From: Isoetes taiwanensis
Lineage: Eukaryota; Streptophyta; Lycopodiopsida; Isoetales; Isoetaceae
Assembly: GCA_021234155.1 (NCBI GenBank)
Contig: JAJEKV010000087.1
Location: forward strand, 372,001-436,000
Direction: 5' to 3'
Length of the DNA: 64,000 nucleotides
Position 1 is the first letter of the stretch; every line of letters begins with the position of its first letter. A program made the position numbers and the translations under genes. Under the pieces are notes generated by a model. That model made no database searches and was not told the origin of the DNA. It saw only the letters and a program-made list of their open reading frames with translations. Of the stretch, positions 48,351 to 60,690 are shown piece after piece.

Positions 48351-49170
48351 AGAGAAACGCCGCCAATTTTTCTCACTTTTGCCTCGGTTAAGCAAATAAT
48401 GAATCATACTTTATCTTGTTTTCTTCATTTCTATATCATGCTCTCGATGATTGTCTAGTTTCAGAGCATGTTTATTCACATTTTCAAACTTTTCTACCTC
48501 TAGTTAGGGGAATCATTATGTATCAATGATTTTACAAAATCTCAATAACACTACTTCACTTGGCCAACATATATGCTATCTAGGACCTTGCCATAGAAAG
48601 GGTCTTTTCTAATTGGCTAAGGAGTTTGGTTGATATGGCATTTGTACCATGGTATAATGGGATATTTTGAGATCTCTTTCTACCTCTAGTGAACAAGCAA
48701 TTTTATAACACTGTCATTGCATGCACATATACTTCTACACCTGTTGATTGAGCGGACACTCTCTTACACCCATGCATGATGAAACTTACTCACATTTGCT
48801 TAGCCAACAAAGAAAGATTTTTAACAGCTCTTAATGAACATTTTCAAGCTATGATTCTATAATTGCCTCCACCACATCGATTTTCAGTCCATATCACCAA
48901 AACAACAAGGTTATATCAAGATGTCTATCTTTAACCGTGCACACTGTGCGAACTCCATGGCTTTTTTGCCCCGAGAAGACTTCACAAGGTGATTCATGCC
49001 CAGGTCCTCCCCAATAAAATTGCCTTTCATCATTGAAATTCAAAACATCAGCCAACATATTTTTCCTCATAACACGCCTTTTGTGTTCAAAAAGGACCGT
49101 AATCATAAGCCCACTAAGTCTGCAGACAATTTGATGGAACCACTACTTTTGCCTCCACTCCTAAAGGCCT
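48351..49170. other. Intergenic; unrecognised minus-strand frame
   Basis: A 70-codon minus-strand frame (49106-48894) contains 'ADVLNFNDERQFYWGGPG', which looks protein-like but is not recognised. Confidence 0.25.
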
Positions 49171-49171
49171 T

Positions 49172-49962
49172 TTGAAGGAATGCATACATCATATTGAGGA
49201 GCGACAAAACAAACTCATGGATGTTGGTGCCACAGTTATTGATGAAAATATGCAACTTAAGAGAGCCCAAAGAAAAGTTGAAAGACTTAAAATAAAGAAG
49301 CCTTTCAAAGCTCACAAAAGGCATAAGAAACAAATTGGGCTTTTGAAATACAGGAATGTGAGAAAAGTCTTCAAGATGAGGTCTAGGCTAAGACAGCAGG
49401 TGAGGTCAATCTCAACACTTCATACTCACTTGTATAATCAACTTCTCTCCATACTAAGCTTAAAGAACAGGCAGATCAACAGCTTGATCTGGAAAACAAG
49501 AATATTGTCACATCTCATGAACATTCCCAGCTCAAGTCATATGAACATATTGTTGCCTTGGAAATTCAACCACGGAGGCATATAAACATAATAATTGGAT
49601 TGAAAGTTCAATTGAGTGAAGAAGAGGATAAAAAATTGATTTAGAAGTTCGATTATGTGAAGCTAAAGCTAAATTTCAGACCTTAGAAGTTCAAATTGCC
49701 ACTAATAGATAGGTTCCATCTTTGATTTTCTCATATAAGCACAAAGCCGTCGCAGCTGCTTACAATGAGAAGGACCATCAATTGCAATGCCTAGTTACTG
49801 ATTTAAGGGTTCAGTGGATAGAATTTCTCAACGTTAGCTCCTTGAGTCTCAAACAAACTATCAATGTAGTTCATAGCAACTTCGACACATTTATTCAACT
49901 AGCTTTGGTAATCTTTAGAATCCCCCTCCTCTCCCTCCCCCAAAAAAAAAAAAAAAAAAAAA
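49172..49962 (+). repeat. Coiled-coil coding repeat, copy 2, with poly(A)
   Basis: Plus-strand readings form a basic/acidic coiled coil: 'HIEERQNKLMDVGATVIDEN', 'EQADQQLDLENKNIVTSHEH', 'YEHIVALEIQ'. Copy 1 at 30650-31030 shares the middle. After the coding part a C-rich stretch leads into an A run at 49942-49962, so this copy looks retroposed. The protein family is not recognised. Confidence 0.65.
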
Positions 49963-50546
49963 GGTACTTTGCTCATGTGCTTACATGAGGAAATTTATTT
50001 CTGTTAGTGGACCCTTGCTCATTGGCGACCTTCTCAAGATCTAGTTGGATATACCACTTGAGAACAATGCATTCTCAATGTTTTGTTTGTCTTTAACATC
50101 TTGGGTTTGAAGATATTGATGTTCTTATTCTACTTATTGTCCAGTCTATGCCATATATAATGTGTCATCATCTTGAGGATTTTATGACCAAGATTTTGAG
50201 GATGATCCTATCAGTTTTAATGATTTTTGTATCGCAAATAGAAAGAGGCTGCCCATGAAGCAGCTAGTCATTTTTTTTACTACTAGTCCCAATTATTTAT
50301 GATGCAACCTGTTCCTTCAATATTCCGAAGTTGTTTTGATCTCATTCGATTACTCTTAGCCTAGACCTCAAACTTTCCACCGCCCATCTAGACTAAAAGA
50401 AGATATAATAACAGTAGACAATAACAAATGTCGATAGAATGCCCATCATTCTAAACTTGCACAAAGAGCATAGTTAGAAGATAAATCCCCTTACTGATGC
50501 ACGAATTGAGAATTATTGAGAAGATTCATCAATCGAACCGATTGAA
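49963..50546. other. Intergenic flank of the gypsy element
   Basis: No gene recognised. The five bases before the LTR are ttgaa; the partner target duplication lies outside the window. Confidence 0.4.
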
Positions 50547-52135
50547 TGTGACGTCCCCTACTCCTTATACGATGCACACATCGTATCAGAAGGCGGAGCA
50601 TTCCCCCGACACCAAACCGGGCGGGGCCATCCACCGACACCGCCCCGGCCCTGGAATGAGCCAGCAAGGGAAGAGTGGATGTGTCATTCACCCGTCTCCC
50701 ATCGGGTCGATCTATCTGCGGAAGCGTGAATAAATAAACATCAGCACATACTAACAGTATATCAATACAATCACCTCGAAGGGTGAATACATCATAATCA
50801 TCTCATATACAACAACATCAACATGAATAATAGCAACATGGGAAATCCTACCCAGGGCTCTAACTCGAGGGGTTCGACTGACGGCTTTGGGCCTCCTAAG
50901 TCATTGCGGCATGTAATTCATGGCAATGGATTTAATGGGCATAAGAACATGGTGTTGGGTAGTCCACTCCATCCGCCCCCTGCATACACACTTTGCGAGT
51001 GGATTGATAAGTATTGGGACCGGACGTAGCCCTGCCTACACATAGCCAAGAGGGCTACCGGGTTGCATTTTCCCCGGCAGGAGGTGAGGAAAGTCACCCC
51101 TTCCTCCGAGGCTTCCATGCTCAACACAGGTGGCTAGAGGGCCACTGCCCTTATTCGACTTGAACCCAATGGAGAGTGACGCATCACTCCACGGGTGTCG
51201 AGCCCATACCTTGCCCTCACGCAGTGGCAAGGCATTAGACCTAGCTCACTAGAATCCCTGGTAGGCTTTATACACCAGAGGGATTGATCTGTGTTGGGAC
51301 AAGTACCTCCTTGTTCTGCCGGTCTAGCCCCTCCACCTTCAACCCAGTGGGCTCTTGTGTACAGGCCGCAATAATTGGGTACGAATGATACTATTCTAGG
51401 ATCATCTTCTATAAGGCTGTTAGGGTCTCTACCCCCCTTCCCAATACATGGAGGTCACAGAATGAAATACCAACATCATCATAGAACTAAAATGAAGAAT
51501 ATCATCTAATTCATCTACCTAAACATCCAGAGTTAGGTTCCTTTGTTAGGGCTTATGATCTCGGGATCTATAAGGCTTCTATGGCTGATCTAACATACTA
51601 AACCTGCTTATTGCCTAGCCAAAAGGCACAACAGAATGACTAGATACCTGGCCCTTGACCTGCTCCAGCCCCTAATGCATCCATGCCTCGATCCTCAAGC
51701 CAAGGCTGCTACACAATGATCTGTTGTGCAAAGACGGCTTTGCAAAGCCGAGCAATGCGAAATGGGGTCTTGACTTGGCCGAAATGGCTCAAGAGAACCC
51801 TAAATGCGAAAAGGGAAAGGAGCTCTATGAAAACCCTAAAATGCAAAGAGAAGAAAAGGGCTTAAGGTTTAAGGGGACCCTTATATAGAAACCCTTAGGG
51901 TTAGGTTAAACATTGGCAAATGGGGTTTAGCCATTTGGCAATGGGGTCCATGGGGTTTATAATTGTGTATGTTTATTTAACATGCACAATATTCGAAGTT
52001 GCCTCCCTAGGTGCAACTCTTGCCCCCTAGGTGCAACCTATTACGATCACCGAGTACATGTCATCTGTGACATGTATGGGTGACGTGGCAGTATAATATA
52101 CGTATTTGGGGCGTATATTATGCTGGAACGTCACA
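50547..52135 (-). repeat. 3' LTR of the gypsy element
   Basis: 1589 bp bounded by inverted termini TGTGACGT / ACGTCACA. The inner end abuts a purine tract. A TATA-like CTATATAAGG lies on the minus strand near 51870, suitable for the LTR promoter. Confidence 0.88.
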
Positions 52136-52148
52136 TTCTCCCCACCTT
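52136..52148 (-). other. Polypurine tract of the gypsy element
   Basis: AAGGTGGGGAGAA on the minus strand directly before the LTR terminus TGTGACG. Confidence 0.85.
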
Positions 52149-52850
52149 GTCTTGATGCTGTCCACAGCATCACGCGTCTCCCCACCTTAAAAACCTGCAT
52201 ATCCTGCACCCACATTCAATATACATACAATTTTATAATGCAATTACTTCAAGGTAATATTTTAATTAATCATAAAATATCCTTGTATAATATCGTACTA
52301 TGGTGAGAGGCTCTTTCATCCTCTACTTCATCATCTATTATTCACAAAAATTTTATGGCTTATACCATAATTATAAACATAGTTCCAAAATTTCCTACTT
52401 AAGGCTCCTTATCGTGTCCTCACAACACATTATGACAAAATTATGTGTTGCGAGTCTTCGTAGTGCGATCTCCCTGCCGCTCAACTCCTCTATTGGCCTG
52501 CAGGTCCAACACTACGTTAGTACACATTTAATTATTATAAGGGTTGGTTGTTAGGGAACCACCCATTAAACACAATTACATGAATGCAAGGCATATCTCC
52601 CGGCATAGGAAGATTATGTTTCTTCCATCGTGGCCGTGGAGACGCCCTATCATGCCGAGGATGCCAACTCATGCCTACACCTTTAGTTGCCTTTGGCGTG
52701 GAGGATAGTGTCCTTCCCGTATTTGGGCGTGAAGGATAGGGTCCTCCCCGTGATAGGTATTGGCCAAAGGTGCTTTCCTATCAATGCATACATGAATTCA
52801 ACCTCTTATCTCTCGAGGTCGTCTACTTCCGTGGGACGGAAGTAGACTTT
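52149..52850 (-). other. Gypsy 3' spacer between pol stop and PPT
   Basis: Non-coding 0.7 kb. 'tctccccacctt' recurs shortly after the PPT complement, and a duplicated 'ggcgtg(g/a)aggatag(t/g)gtcct' lies at about 52694-52745. Confidence 0.6.
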
Positions 52851-53523
52851 TTAATCTACCTTCCACTCACCTATTGAGTCGATGTCGACTACTTCGGTGA
52901 CGAGCCGACCCTTGCATTGCTCTATGAATTCGGGGTACTGCTTTTTCAAATCTGATTGTAGTACCCACGTAGCGTCTTCCACAGGTAAGTGAGTCCATTT
53001 CACAAGGTATTGGAGAAATTTAGATCTTCTTGTCTTCTTATAAGCCCTGTCAAGAAGAACCTCAGGGACGATTTCAAGCTGATCGTCCGTCATTTCCAGT
53101 AACTCGTTTGTCTCCAATACTTCCTCTGGATTAGGAGTGTGCCTCTTTAGAAGACTTACATGGAAGACCCTATGGATTTTGAGATGTGTTGGCAGGTCCA
53201 ACTTGTAGGATTGGGTACCTACTCTTTTGGTTATCCTGAAAGGTCCAGCCCATCTTGGAGCAAGCTTCTTGCAATTGCCGATGCGGAGCTTGGCCTGCTT
53301 CGCCTTGATCTTCAACCATACTTTATCTCCCACCTGAAATTCTCTTATTGTCCTGTGCTTGTCGGCGATGCTTTTCTGCCTACTTCTCGCTGCTAGGAGG
53401 TAACCTCTTACCTCCTCCACCAACTCTTGCATCTCCGAAAGCATTTGTTGGGAGACTTCTATCTTGGACATAGGATTGTGCCAAGTATCTGGGGTAAGAC
53501 ACTGATACCCATAATTGATCATA
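52851..53523 (-). CDS. Gypsy integrase C-terminus and chromodomain
   Basis: Continuation of the integrase: 'INYGYQCLTPDTW', the basic/aromatic 'VGDKVWLKIKAKQ' (GPY-type module 'LAPRWAGPF'), 'LPTHLKIHRVFHVSLLKRH', then a chromodomain (PEVLLDRAYKKTRRSKFLQY, then VKWTHLPVEDATW) and a stop after 'GEWKVD'. The chromodomain places it among chromoviruses, whose chromodomain steers integration. Its natural 5' continuation lies at 61303, across the insert. Confidence 0.93.
53520..53523. other. Left target-site duplication CATA
   Basis: Same four bases as 61303-61306, immediately outside the inverted termini of the insert. Removing the insert and one copy gives in-frame SPF-MINYGYQC. Confidence 0.85.
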
Positions 53524-53851
53524 GGGTGCAAAATCGGTACTGGGTAGCAGAAATCATCGTCCGGATGCCGCTTACAAGTGATTAAAAATGCAGTGTTTTA
53601 AAACACGGCGTCGCGTGATTGATCAATTGACATGTAGGGTCTTGGCAGATCAAATGACAGTCAGAGAGAATCATGAGCTTGAATGGTGCGGAAACATGAA
53701 TGCACTCAGAGCGCCATATTAGGTGGATGGTGGGCTAACCCATCTTAATTCAAGCAAAATGGAGGGACTAATTGTTTCCAAGAATTGCACTGAACGAGAA
53801 ATTCAACAATTTGCCCTCACCAATTTTGCAATACACAGAAATCCGAGATAG

Positions 53852-56280
53852 ATGAAACCCAATTCCTCTCCCCGTTCACTTTACAAAGCCATTGATGCAG
53901 CAAGGAAGAGAGATCAGAGGCAGATATTGTATGCAAAGAAGGTAGCAATGAAGAAGAATTCCCCTTCTAAAGATTCGCCTTCAAAGAAGAATACGAAATT
54001 GAGACTGAGTAACCGCAGAATAAGAGAAATTTCAGGAGAAATTTTTGAAGTATTCAACCAAATTAGTACAAATGTTGATGACAATGACAAAGGCCGTATC
54101 CTTGACAGTCTTCTTTGGAGGGCAAGGGATTTACCAATTGCTTCTATAAAGAAATCTAAGCAGGTTACTATGGCCGAGCAAATGGTGAAGAATTTGAAGG
54201 AAACAATGCAAGAACATAAGTATGAGAGGAATCATGACATGTTTCGTGCAAGGAAGTCCATCCTAATAATGGCGGCGGTACAAATGGTGTCAAGCCATTG
54301 AATCAAGCGAAGTGGCAGATTGCTTTCGGCATCCCGGAAAAACAATTTCAAATGTTTTTCAAAGAAGGGTGCAAGCTAACAAAGGGAAGGATCTTGGTCA
54401 ATGTTGGGGAGGAGGAAGCGGATGGGTAGCATGTTAGATTACAATGGAGAATTTTGTTCTCAAGTTACGACCCGAGAAAATACAAGAGTTTCTCCATACA
54501 AGAAAGGCGTGAGGAGGTATGTATCGAGAGGCAGGAATAAAGATGGAACATCCAATTCACCTTCTTGAAGTCAGCCAAGTAAGTATTCATCCTATATTGT
54601 AGGGTTCATTATATGTAGCATTTATTTGGCATTCACACGATTTTCCCTCGATTTGCAATTCTACCTCGGGTTTAGAGAGGAGAATCCTCATATCAAAATT
54701 GCATTGCAGACTTTTGAGAGGTTGAAACCGAGTTTTGTAAGGAGGATGCGTGAGAGGCATACATCTTTGTTGCATCTACCACTTGAAATTTGAATACATC
54801 ATGCGGGGATTGAAACGGCTTGAGAAAATTGGGTGGAGTTCATGACAATTACAAGCGCCTTTGTAAGATTTGTGGCCTCGCCCGAATGTGCAGCCAAGGA
54901 GCATATAATCAAGTGCACCGGTGATTTATGGAGACAAGTGGTGCCGCAAAGCAAAGTTGATGATGAGGGAGTAGTTTGATCATAAGCGCTTGATGTTGGC
55001 GTGTAAAAATGTGGGTTGGATAGAATTAGAAAATGTCCACGAGGAAATGGATGGCACGGTTCATTACTAGTTACTTGGAAGACATTTGAAAAGCAACACT
55101 GTGGACCGGAGACGAGAGAATTCGAGGGGATCAAGAAAGGCTTTGAGGTACAAACTGTCTTAAGATTAGTCTGAGAAGGAGAGAAGTCCCAAAAGAGTTT
55201 CAAGAGGATGTGAAGAAGGTAATATCAGATTTTGTTCCACACAATTACATAGCACATTGGCAGGCCAATCGGTTTAAATAGTGTGTGTCATCATTTCGAG
55301 GAAAGATACAATTGTATACAAGTATTGACTTTGCGTGAGAAAATTACAAACATCAAGATCGAGAATGAGCCCGAGTCAATGCGGCATACGGACTCAAGTT
55401 TCTATACTTGTTCACATAACATATAGACATGACAAAAGTGTTGATATTCATGTTCCCTTGCGAGATGTTGAAGAAGATTTTTGTCAAAGAAGCAAAAAAA
55501 GAAACGAGAAGATTGGAAGCAGGAGGGAATAGACTCAACAATGGTAGGAAGATCATAAAAGAGACTCACTTTTACATTTCTGATGATAAAGTGCATGACT
55601 CATTATTTGTGGAACACCGCCTACAAAAGCATGTTGCATGGCTTAAGGAATAGGAAATAGAGTATGAGAAGCATTGGGTTTGGAGTGATGCATTATTTTA
55701 TATAAAATACGCTCATCACAATTCAAGTCAACAAAACCTTTTTTTTTTTTTCTTAGGGTACTTCACAATGAATGACAAGGAAATAGTGCGGAACTACTTT
55801 GCCTTGCTCATGGTAAAAGGTGAACATGATGGTGCAGTCTTTGTTATCAAAAGGCTGCTAAGTAAGGAACAACTCAAACCCAATGGTGTGCAAGCTGAGA
55901 CATGCTAAAGATATTGTAAAATTTACGTGTACATATTTCTTGATCTACCGGTTGATGAAACAGATGAGATCAAAAGATATTTTGGGAAATTGAACACTTC
56001 TTTGTGGCAAACATGCAAGAATATGAAATTGAAACACTTAAAGGCACAAAGAAGATTCATCATATCGGACCTATCGTGAGGAGTAGACCAAACAGGCTTG
56101 CTCATAGATGCTGTCATGTTTTACGCTTGTTGCATGGATCAGAATTGGGACTCCTGCATCAATACAGGTAGATTTGGAAAGTGGGAGGTAACTGACTTAA
56201 AACCAGGGGAGACCCTTGAACTAGCCAATGAATGGATCAATAATTTGGTAGAGGTAGGTGACAATTTTGCAGTGAATCTT
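53852..56280 (+). pseudogene. Transposase relic of the 7.8-kb element (DFAEN / SDD / WSD / GEHDG family)
   Basis: A long plus-strand protein can be followed across many stops and shifts. The N-terminal basic helix-rich region is best preserved (open 53852-54301; 'LSNRRIREISGEIFEVFNQI'). Then a Cys pair (LCKICGLARMC, about 54860), 'PHNYIAHWQANRFK' (about 55240), 'SIDFA*ENY' at 55324 (stop within), 'FYISDDKVHDSLFVEH' at 55570-55620, 'HWVWSDALFYIK' at 55670-55710 and 'VKGEHDG' at 55816-55833, followed by 'IKRLLSKEQLK'. I recall a family of uncharacterised eukaryotic proteins sharing DFAENY, SDD..HD, WSDG...QFK and GHGKGEHDGAG. The conserved Asp/Glu spacing suggests a DDE/RNase H-fold transposase. 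Gly of WSDG is Ala here. Start and end are approximate. Confidence 0.6.
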
Positions 56281-57120
56281 TGAGGTAGACAATTAGGAGG
56301 GTGTGGACTTCTACATCCTCAAGCGCCTGAGAACCCAAATGCACACTTGAAGATTCATACAAAGATGGATGGGGGCAAAAATTTGGAGTGCATGAGGTTA
56401 TCTTAAGTGGACTTCTGTATTATCAATTCTTAAGTGGACTGTATTACCAAGATCTTGGGTAATTTCAAGTACATGTTGCTCACTAAACAACACGAAGCCT
56501 CAGGTGCCTGACCATGTAGTAAGATATCCTAAAATTGATATGGACAAAATAGAAGGCTGAGACATGTACAAAATTTCACGGAGACCCATGAAAAAAAATT
56601 ATGGCGATCTCCCAATAACATTGTAATTCTTTGACACTTAACCAAATTGATGTAATTCTTTGCAAGTGATTTCTTGTTCGGCACCTAAGCACGTAAGCAC
56701 ACATTTGTATATATATTAATAATAGTGAGGATGCACAAGGGTGGTGTGCATGGACGCGTGCCGAAATGAAGATTGAATTATTGTTTAAGAATGTACTTTT
56801 GTGACATTGGAATAACATTCAATTATTTATTTTGGTACCATCACTATCCCAACATTCTTGGCAAAATTATATTGTCAAGGCATTTCTCGATGTGACATGT
56901 GTCAATTCCAATGGTCATCTGAAATATTCAAGCACTGGTTTCTGAATTAATTGTTACGTAGCGTGTGAGGTTTTTCGTACAGGCGCCTAAGCATAGGATT
57001 TAAGCACTAGGCCCCTAATCATAGGATTTAAGCTCTTCTTCGCCCTCACGCTTCTTCGCCTTAAGCGAGGCATCTTGCCCAAATCCTCTTCTTCGCCCAT
57101 TCGGGAGTCTATTTCCTTTG
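56281..57120. other. Non-coding part of the DNA transposon
   Basis: Contains a 24-bp tandem motif around 56988-57035 (cctaagcataggatttaagc, twice) and other TTAAGC/CTAAGCA words. No gene. Confidence 0.4.
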
Positions 57121-57124
57121 CAAT

Positions 57125-57616
57125 GGCCTCGCATGCGTGCGGAAATCAAGCACCGAGTATGTGCTTTAGCGGGTGCACGAGGATCGGGGACGTCGGCTCA
57201 ATATTACGAGGAACGCCCTACTTTTTCGAGCGGTTCATCGGAAGAAGCAACGTATTAATGAAGACCGTGAGGGAAGAAGAAAGTATTCTTTTGTTTTGCA
57301 ATTTTGTTTTGTTTTTGTTTTCTTTTGTTCTAACATTGATGCTTTTTGTTTACTTAATTCGAAAGCGATGGAAGTGGGAAGTGGAGAATTCCCGAAGAAG
57401 AAGAGGAAGAGAATTCTGAGAGGAAGAGGGAGGATGAAAGAGGAAGAGGAGGATGAAGAGGAAGAGGAAGAGGAAGAGGCAGATGAAGAAGAAGAAAAAG
57501 CAATTGACTGGTTTTTCGAGGCTATTAAGAGCCCCACCAAAAAGGCGAGGAGGAGGCGAGAATTGGAGGAGAATGTAGCCGAGTCCTGGAACGAAGGCCC
57601 CGGGAAGCACCCCTGA
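57125..57616 (+). other. Acidic (EEED)n open frame within the transposon
   Basis: Open plus-strand frame with a basic PKKKRKRIL motif (nuclear-localisation-like) followed by a long Glu/Asp run and 'KSPTKKARRRRELEENVAES'. The first part contains a T-rich stretch (57285-57360) that could be an intron. It may be a captured gene piece or a product of a GAA/GAG microsatellite (57405-57500). The antisense Ser-rich frame is an artefact. Confidence 0.35.
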
Positions 57617-58520
57617 AGACACCCCCAAGACACCCCAAGACAGGAAGCACACCCTCAAGACACCCAAAGCCCCACGAAGACAGCGGCTGAAGGCCTTTTT
57701 TGTAAAATATTTTGTTAATATAAAAAGTTTTTGTCTCTAGCACTTTGTTCTTTGTTTGTCATTTTTTTTTCTCTATCAAATGTTCTTTTAGTCTATCAAA
57801 TATATGAAGTTTTTTGTCTCATCTACTTCTTTTTTTGTCTCACATTTTGTTTTTCCATTATGTAAAGAATGAATTCATTTGATGTTCTTACTTCTATTAT
57901 CCATGCGGTGGCAAAACATTGAATTCTTATGCAGTCCATATTGCAGCTTGAATGTAGCGATTGCTCTAGCTCAAACACTAAGCACTTTAATTAGTTTCAG
58001 CGGTGCTTGTGAGTAAACCTTTGGAACACCGACACACACATGCAATAAACAGCTAGCTTTAAGCAGGTTATATAGCATAACGAGTAAGCCTTGCACCTTA
58101 AGCGCATGACGGTAAGCACTTGATGACATTAACATACGCTGGCGTTAAGCAACTACATACTTAGTAAGCGTCAGCGCATGGCGATGATTAATATATGCCA
58201 TTAAGACTCATACTAGACTAGCACTTGCAGGCAATTTTTTTTTTTAACACTTGGTAATTTTTTAAGCATCCCTTACAGTCAGCATTGAAGTAGATATAAA
58301 CAATATAGCAAAAACTTATAAACAAGTCTGTATTGAACTATATAAACAATATAGCAAAAACATTCTTAATTTAATATAAGATAAAGATGGTACATGAAAA
58401 GTGTAGGATTCCTTGGCCTAAATAAATGACAATCAGGCCAATAATCATAAATATCTCAGGCTTAATCACAGTAGTGGAGGATGACAAAGTTCATCACCAT
58501 AAACCTTCTCCAATTCCTCA
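57617..58520. other. Non-coding transposon interior
   Basis: Short tandem 'aagacaccc(c)' units at 57616-57670, and repeated 'taagc' words (58020-58170) including cttaagcgcat. Pyrimidine tracts at 57750-57860. Confidence 0.45.
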
Positions 58521-58537
58521 TTCATAAGGGTGCACAA

Positions 58538-59170
58538 CTACAATTGTTTTCTAGAAAGTCTTTCCAAGCATAGCTTCATAATCTTTCTATCTGTCATAGG
58601 CCAGGGCTTGCATCTGTGCGTGTTCTTCACCAGTAACTTCATTTTTTCCTCAGTCTTGGCCTGCATTATTTCTTCTATCTTTGGCGTGAGTACTGTTAGC
58701 ACTTCATCACAGACATCCATCTTGAATGCAGGTACTAGCAGAAGTTTCCAGGGACTGCTAAGGTAAGACTTGTATAATGAATCATCAAGAAGCAAAGTCT
58801 TACCTTTGAATCTTGGGTATGACTCATATATTTTTCCAAGTGGCTTCATCATGGTGGACTGACCGGGTTTGTTAGGGTGGTGAAAACTGGTCTTCACACA
58901 TTTTTCCTGTCCCCATACAAATAGAAATCCGTCCCTCAAATCTGGACATAGTACTTGCAGCACATCTTCCACATTAGAGAGTTGCATTGATGACCATATA
59001 CCAACAAAACACTTAATATGTAACAAAGTCTTCAAGAAGAACAACATACGGTGCGGATATCACTTTCTTTACGCTAGTGTATGTCATTGTCAATCGATTC
59101 CAAGCGTATGTGTTCATTTGCACCAAAAGTTTTTCCAACACACCATTTAAATCCAAGACAATGAGTTTAT
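58538..59170 (-). pseudogene. FCP1/NIF-type HAD phosphatase domain relic
   Basis: Upstream part 'LIVLDLNGVLEKLL' (59165-59130) is the HAD motif I of FCP1-like phosphatases (DLNGVL with the nucleophile Asp). After a stop/shift near 59050 it runs 'CFVGIWSSMQLSNVEDVLQV' (motif II Ser region), 'FLFVWGQEKCVKT' and 'YPRFKGKTLLLDDSLYKSYL' (DDS motif III), ending near 58538. This is the order of a CTD-phosphatase-like NIF domain, as in plant HAD-like proteins. The second Asp of DLDGT is Asn. It lies inside the transposon on the strand opposite the transposase, so it is cargo or an accessory gene that has decayed. Confidence 0.72.
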
Positions 59171-59535
59171 CTTTTCTTTGCCAAATCAATATTTAGTACA
59201 TTGGAACATCCACGAATACCTACACAGCGGGAATTACTACATGGATAAATAGATGAAGATGAAAATGAAAAAATGGGTTGAATGTGGAAACCTTTCGTAT
59301 CAACGGAGGATTCTCGACCTAATGAGAATCAAGCTGGTAATCCTCTGATGAATGCAACAAAAGAAAATCAATAATATTCAATGTTTTAAGCAACACTAAG
59401 TTGTGGCCTTGGCCAACAATGCCCTGCTTGACTTTCGGGGTTAATAAGAGCATCAATCACTTGTTGAAGATCGGGCTCACACGAAACTTGAGGGGCGATT
59501 CGCATTTTCTTGAAGACACTTTGATAGGTGTGGTG

Positions 59536-59868
59536 TCATGATTGAGATTGCTTCTGCATCTTTAGCATAGCTACTTCTTGTTCTCTTTCTTGTAGCTTTG
59601 AACAACTTCTTTTGCTATCCTCCGACTTACCCCTCTTTGTTCTTACGCCCTTTCCTTTTGGCAAATATTCACCCAAGTTGCCCTCATCCAATGGAATTAC
59701 TCCCTCAAGTTCCTTAAGTGCTTGATTAGGTGTGTACACTTTCGGGTTTGTTGTTTTTCCCTGGCCCGGGTTGTGTTTACAAGCGGTCTTTTTGTGTTCT
59801 GACTTCTTCTCTGACTTCTTGAATGACTTCTTGGACCCGGTGGTGGTGGTTTCTGCTGTTGCATTCAA
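59536..59868 (-). other. Lys/Ser-rich disordered frame in the transposon
   Basis: 110 open codons with KKSFKKSEKKSEHKK and later 'PLDEGNLGEYLPKGKG'. Highly charged and probably disordered. The frame continues weakly upstream into Cys/His-containing sequence (60145-59960; CQHEYHIACC). Function unknown; possibly a DNA-binding accessory protein. Confidence 0.4.
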
Positions 59869-60299
59869 ATCGAGTCACAATATTTTGTACTCCTATAGGA
59901 CTTTGCAGGTGTAGTGCATCTTCAAATGAAGCCATTGTCCTTCTTTGAACCCTGTAGGGTTAGACCTCAATTGCAGGATGGATTAACACATCCTTTTTTG
60001 GTGTACTATTTGAAGCACCTGCAAGATGGCCAAAACCTAGCTCGTCAAGTACACCCTCTGGCACCTTTCCAGGGCAACCATGAATATATTGTCCTCCTCT
60101 CAACAATGAACAACAAGCTATATGATACTCATGTTGGCAATTCAATGCTAAACTTAACCTGTAAGCTTTAGTGAATTCCAGACCAACATGCTGAACATGT
60201 ATAAAATGGATCTTGCACTAACAACTTATCTCGTATAATAGTAGAGATGCTAAAAAAGTTCTTGAGGAGTATCCATTTTCAACTTCCTAAATTGTTTAT

Positions 60300-60690
60300 G
60301 TAGAAATGACGAAGTCTGTTCTTCTTGAGAACTTTTAACTCCTCCTCAAGTTTGATTTTACATTTGACACGCTCATTAACGGATGTAGGGTTCATTGCTT
60401 TTTGTACCTTGTTCTGTGCCAAGTTTCCATCACGGGACGATCTGCTTCAAATCTTTAATTTCTGCCTCCAACTCACGTTTGGATTAAGCTTGAACTCCTC
60501 TGTTTTGTAGCCAAATCATTTGTGTGAGTGCTGTCTTAAAGCGTTCTCGGCCTCTTCCAACATCATTTTACGTAATTGAGGCCTTCTCATTGCCTTTCAG
60601 CTCACTTCCCTCTTGCTTCCAGATTCTTTGTGATAAGTAAAACTGATTTTCCAATCTCTCATCTTTGCATTCTCTAAGGTTTTTATGTTT
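60300..60690 (-). pseudogene. Coiled-coil coding relic in the transposon
   Basis: Minus-strand readings with heptads across several frames: 'CKDERLENQFYLSQRIWKQE', 'MMLEEAENALRQHSHK', 'NERVKCKIKLEEELKVL'. Broken by stops. It may be the 5' part of the same gene as the Lys-rich frame. Confidence 0.4.

Noticed and set aside
49103-49333. 76-codon minus-strand frame
   Set aside because: Antisense to the coiled-coil repeat; no domain.
57235-57633. Ser-rich minus-strand frame
   Set aside because: Antisense of the GAA/GAG-rich acidic frame; low complexity only.
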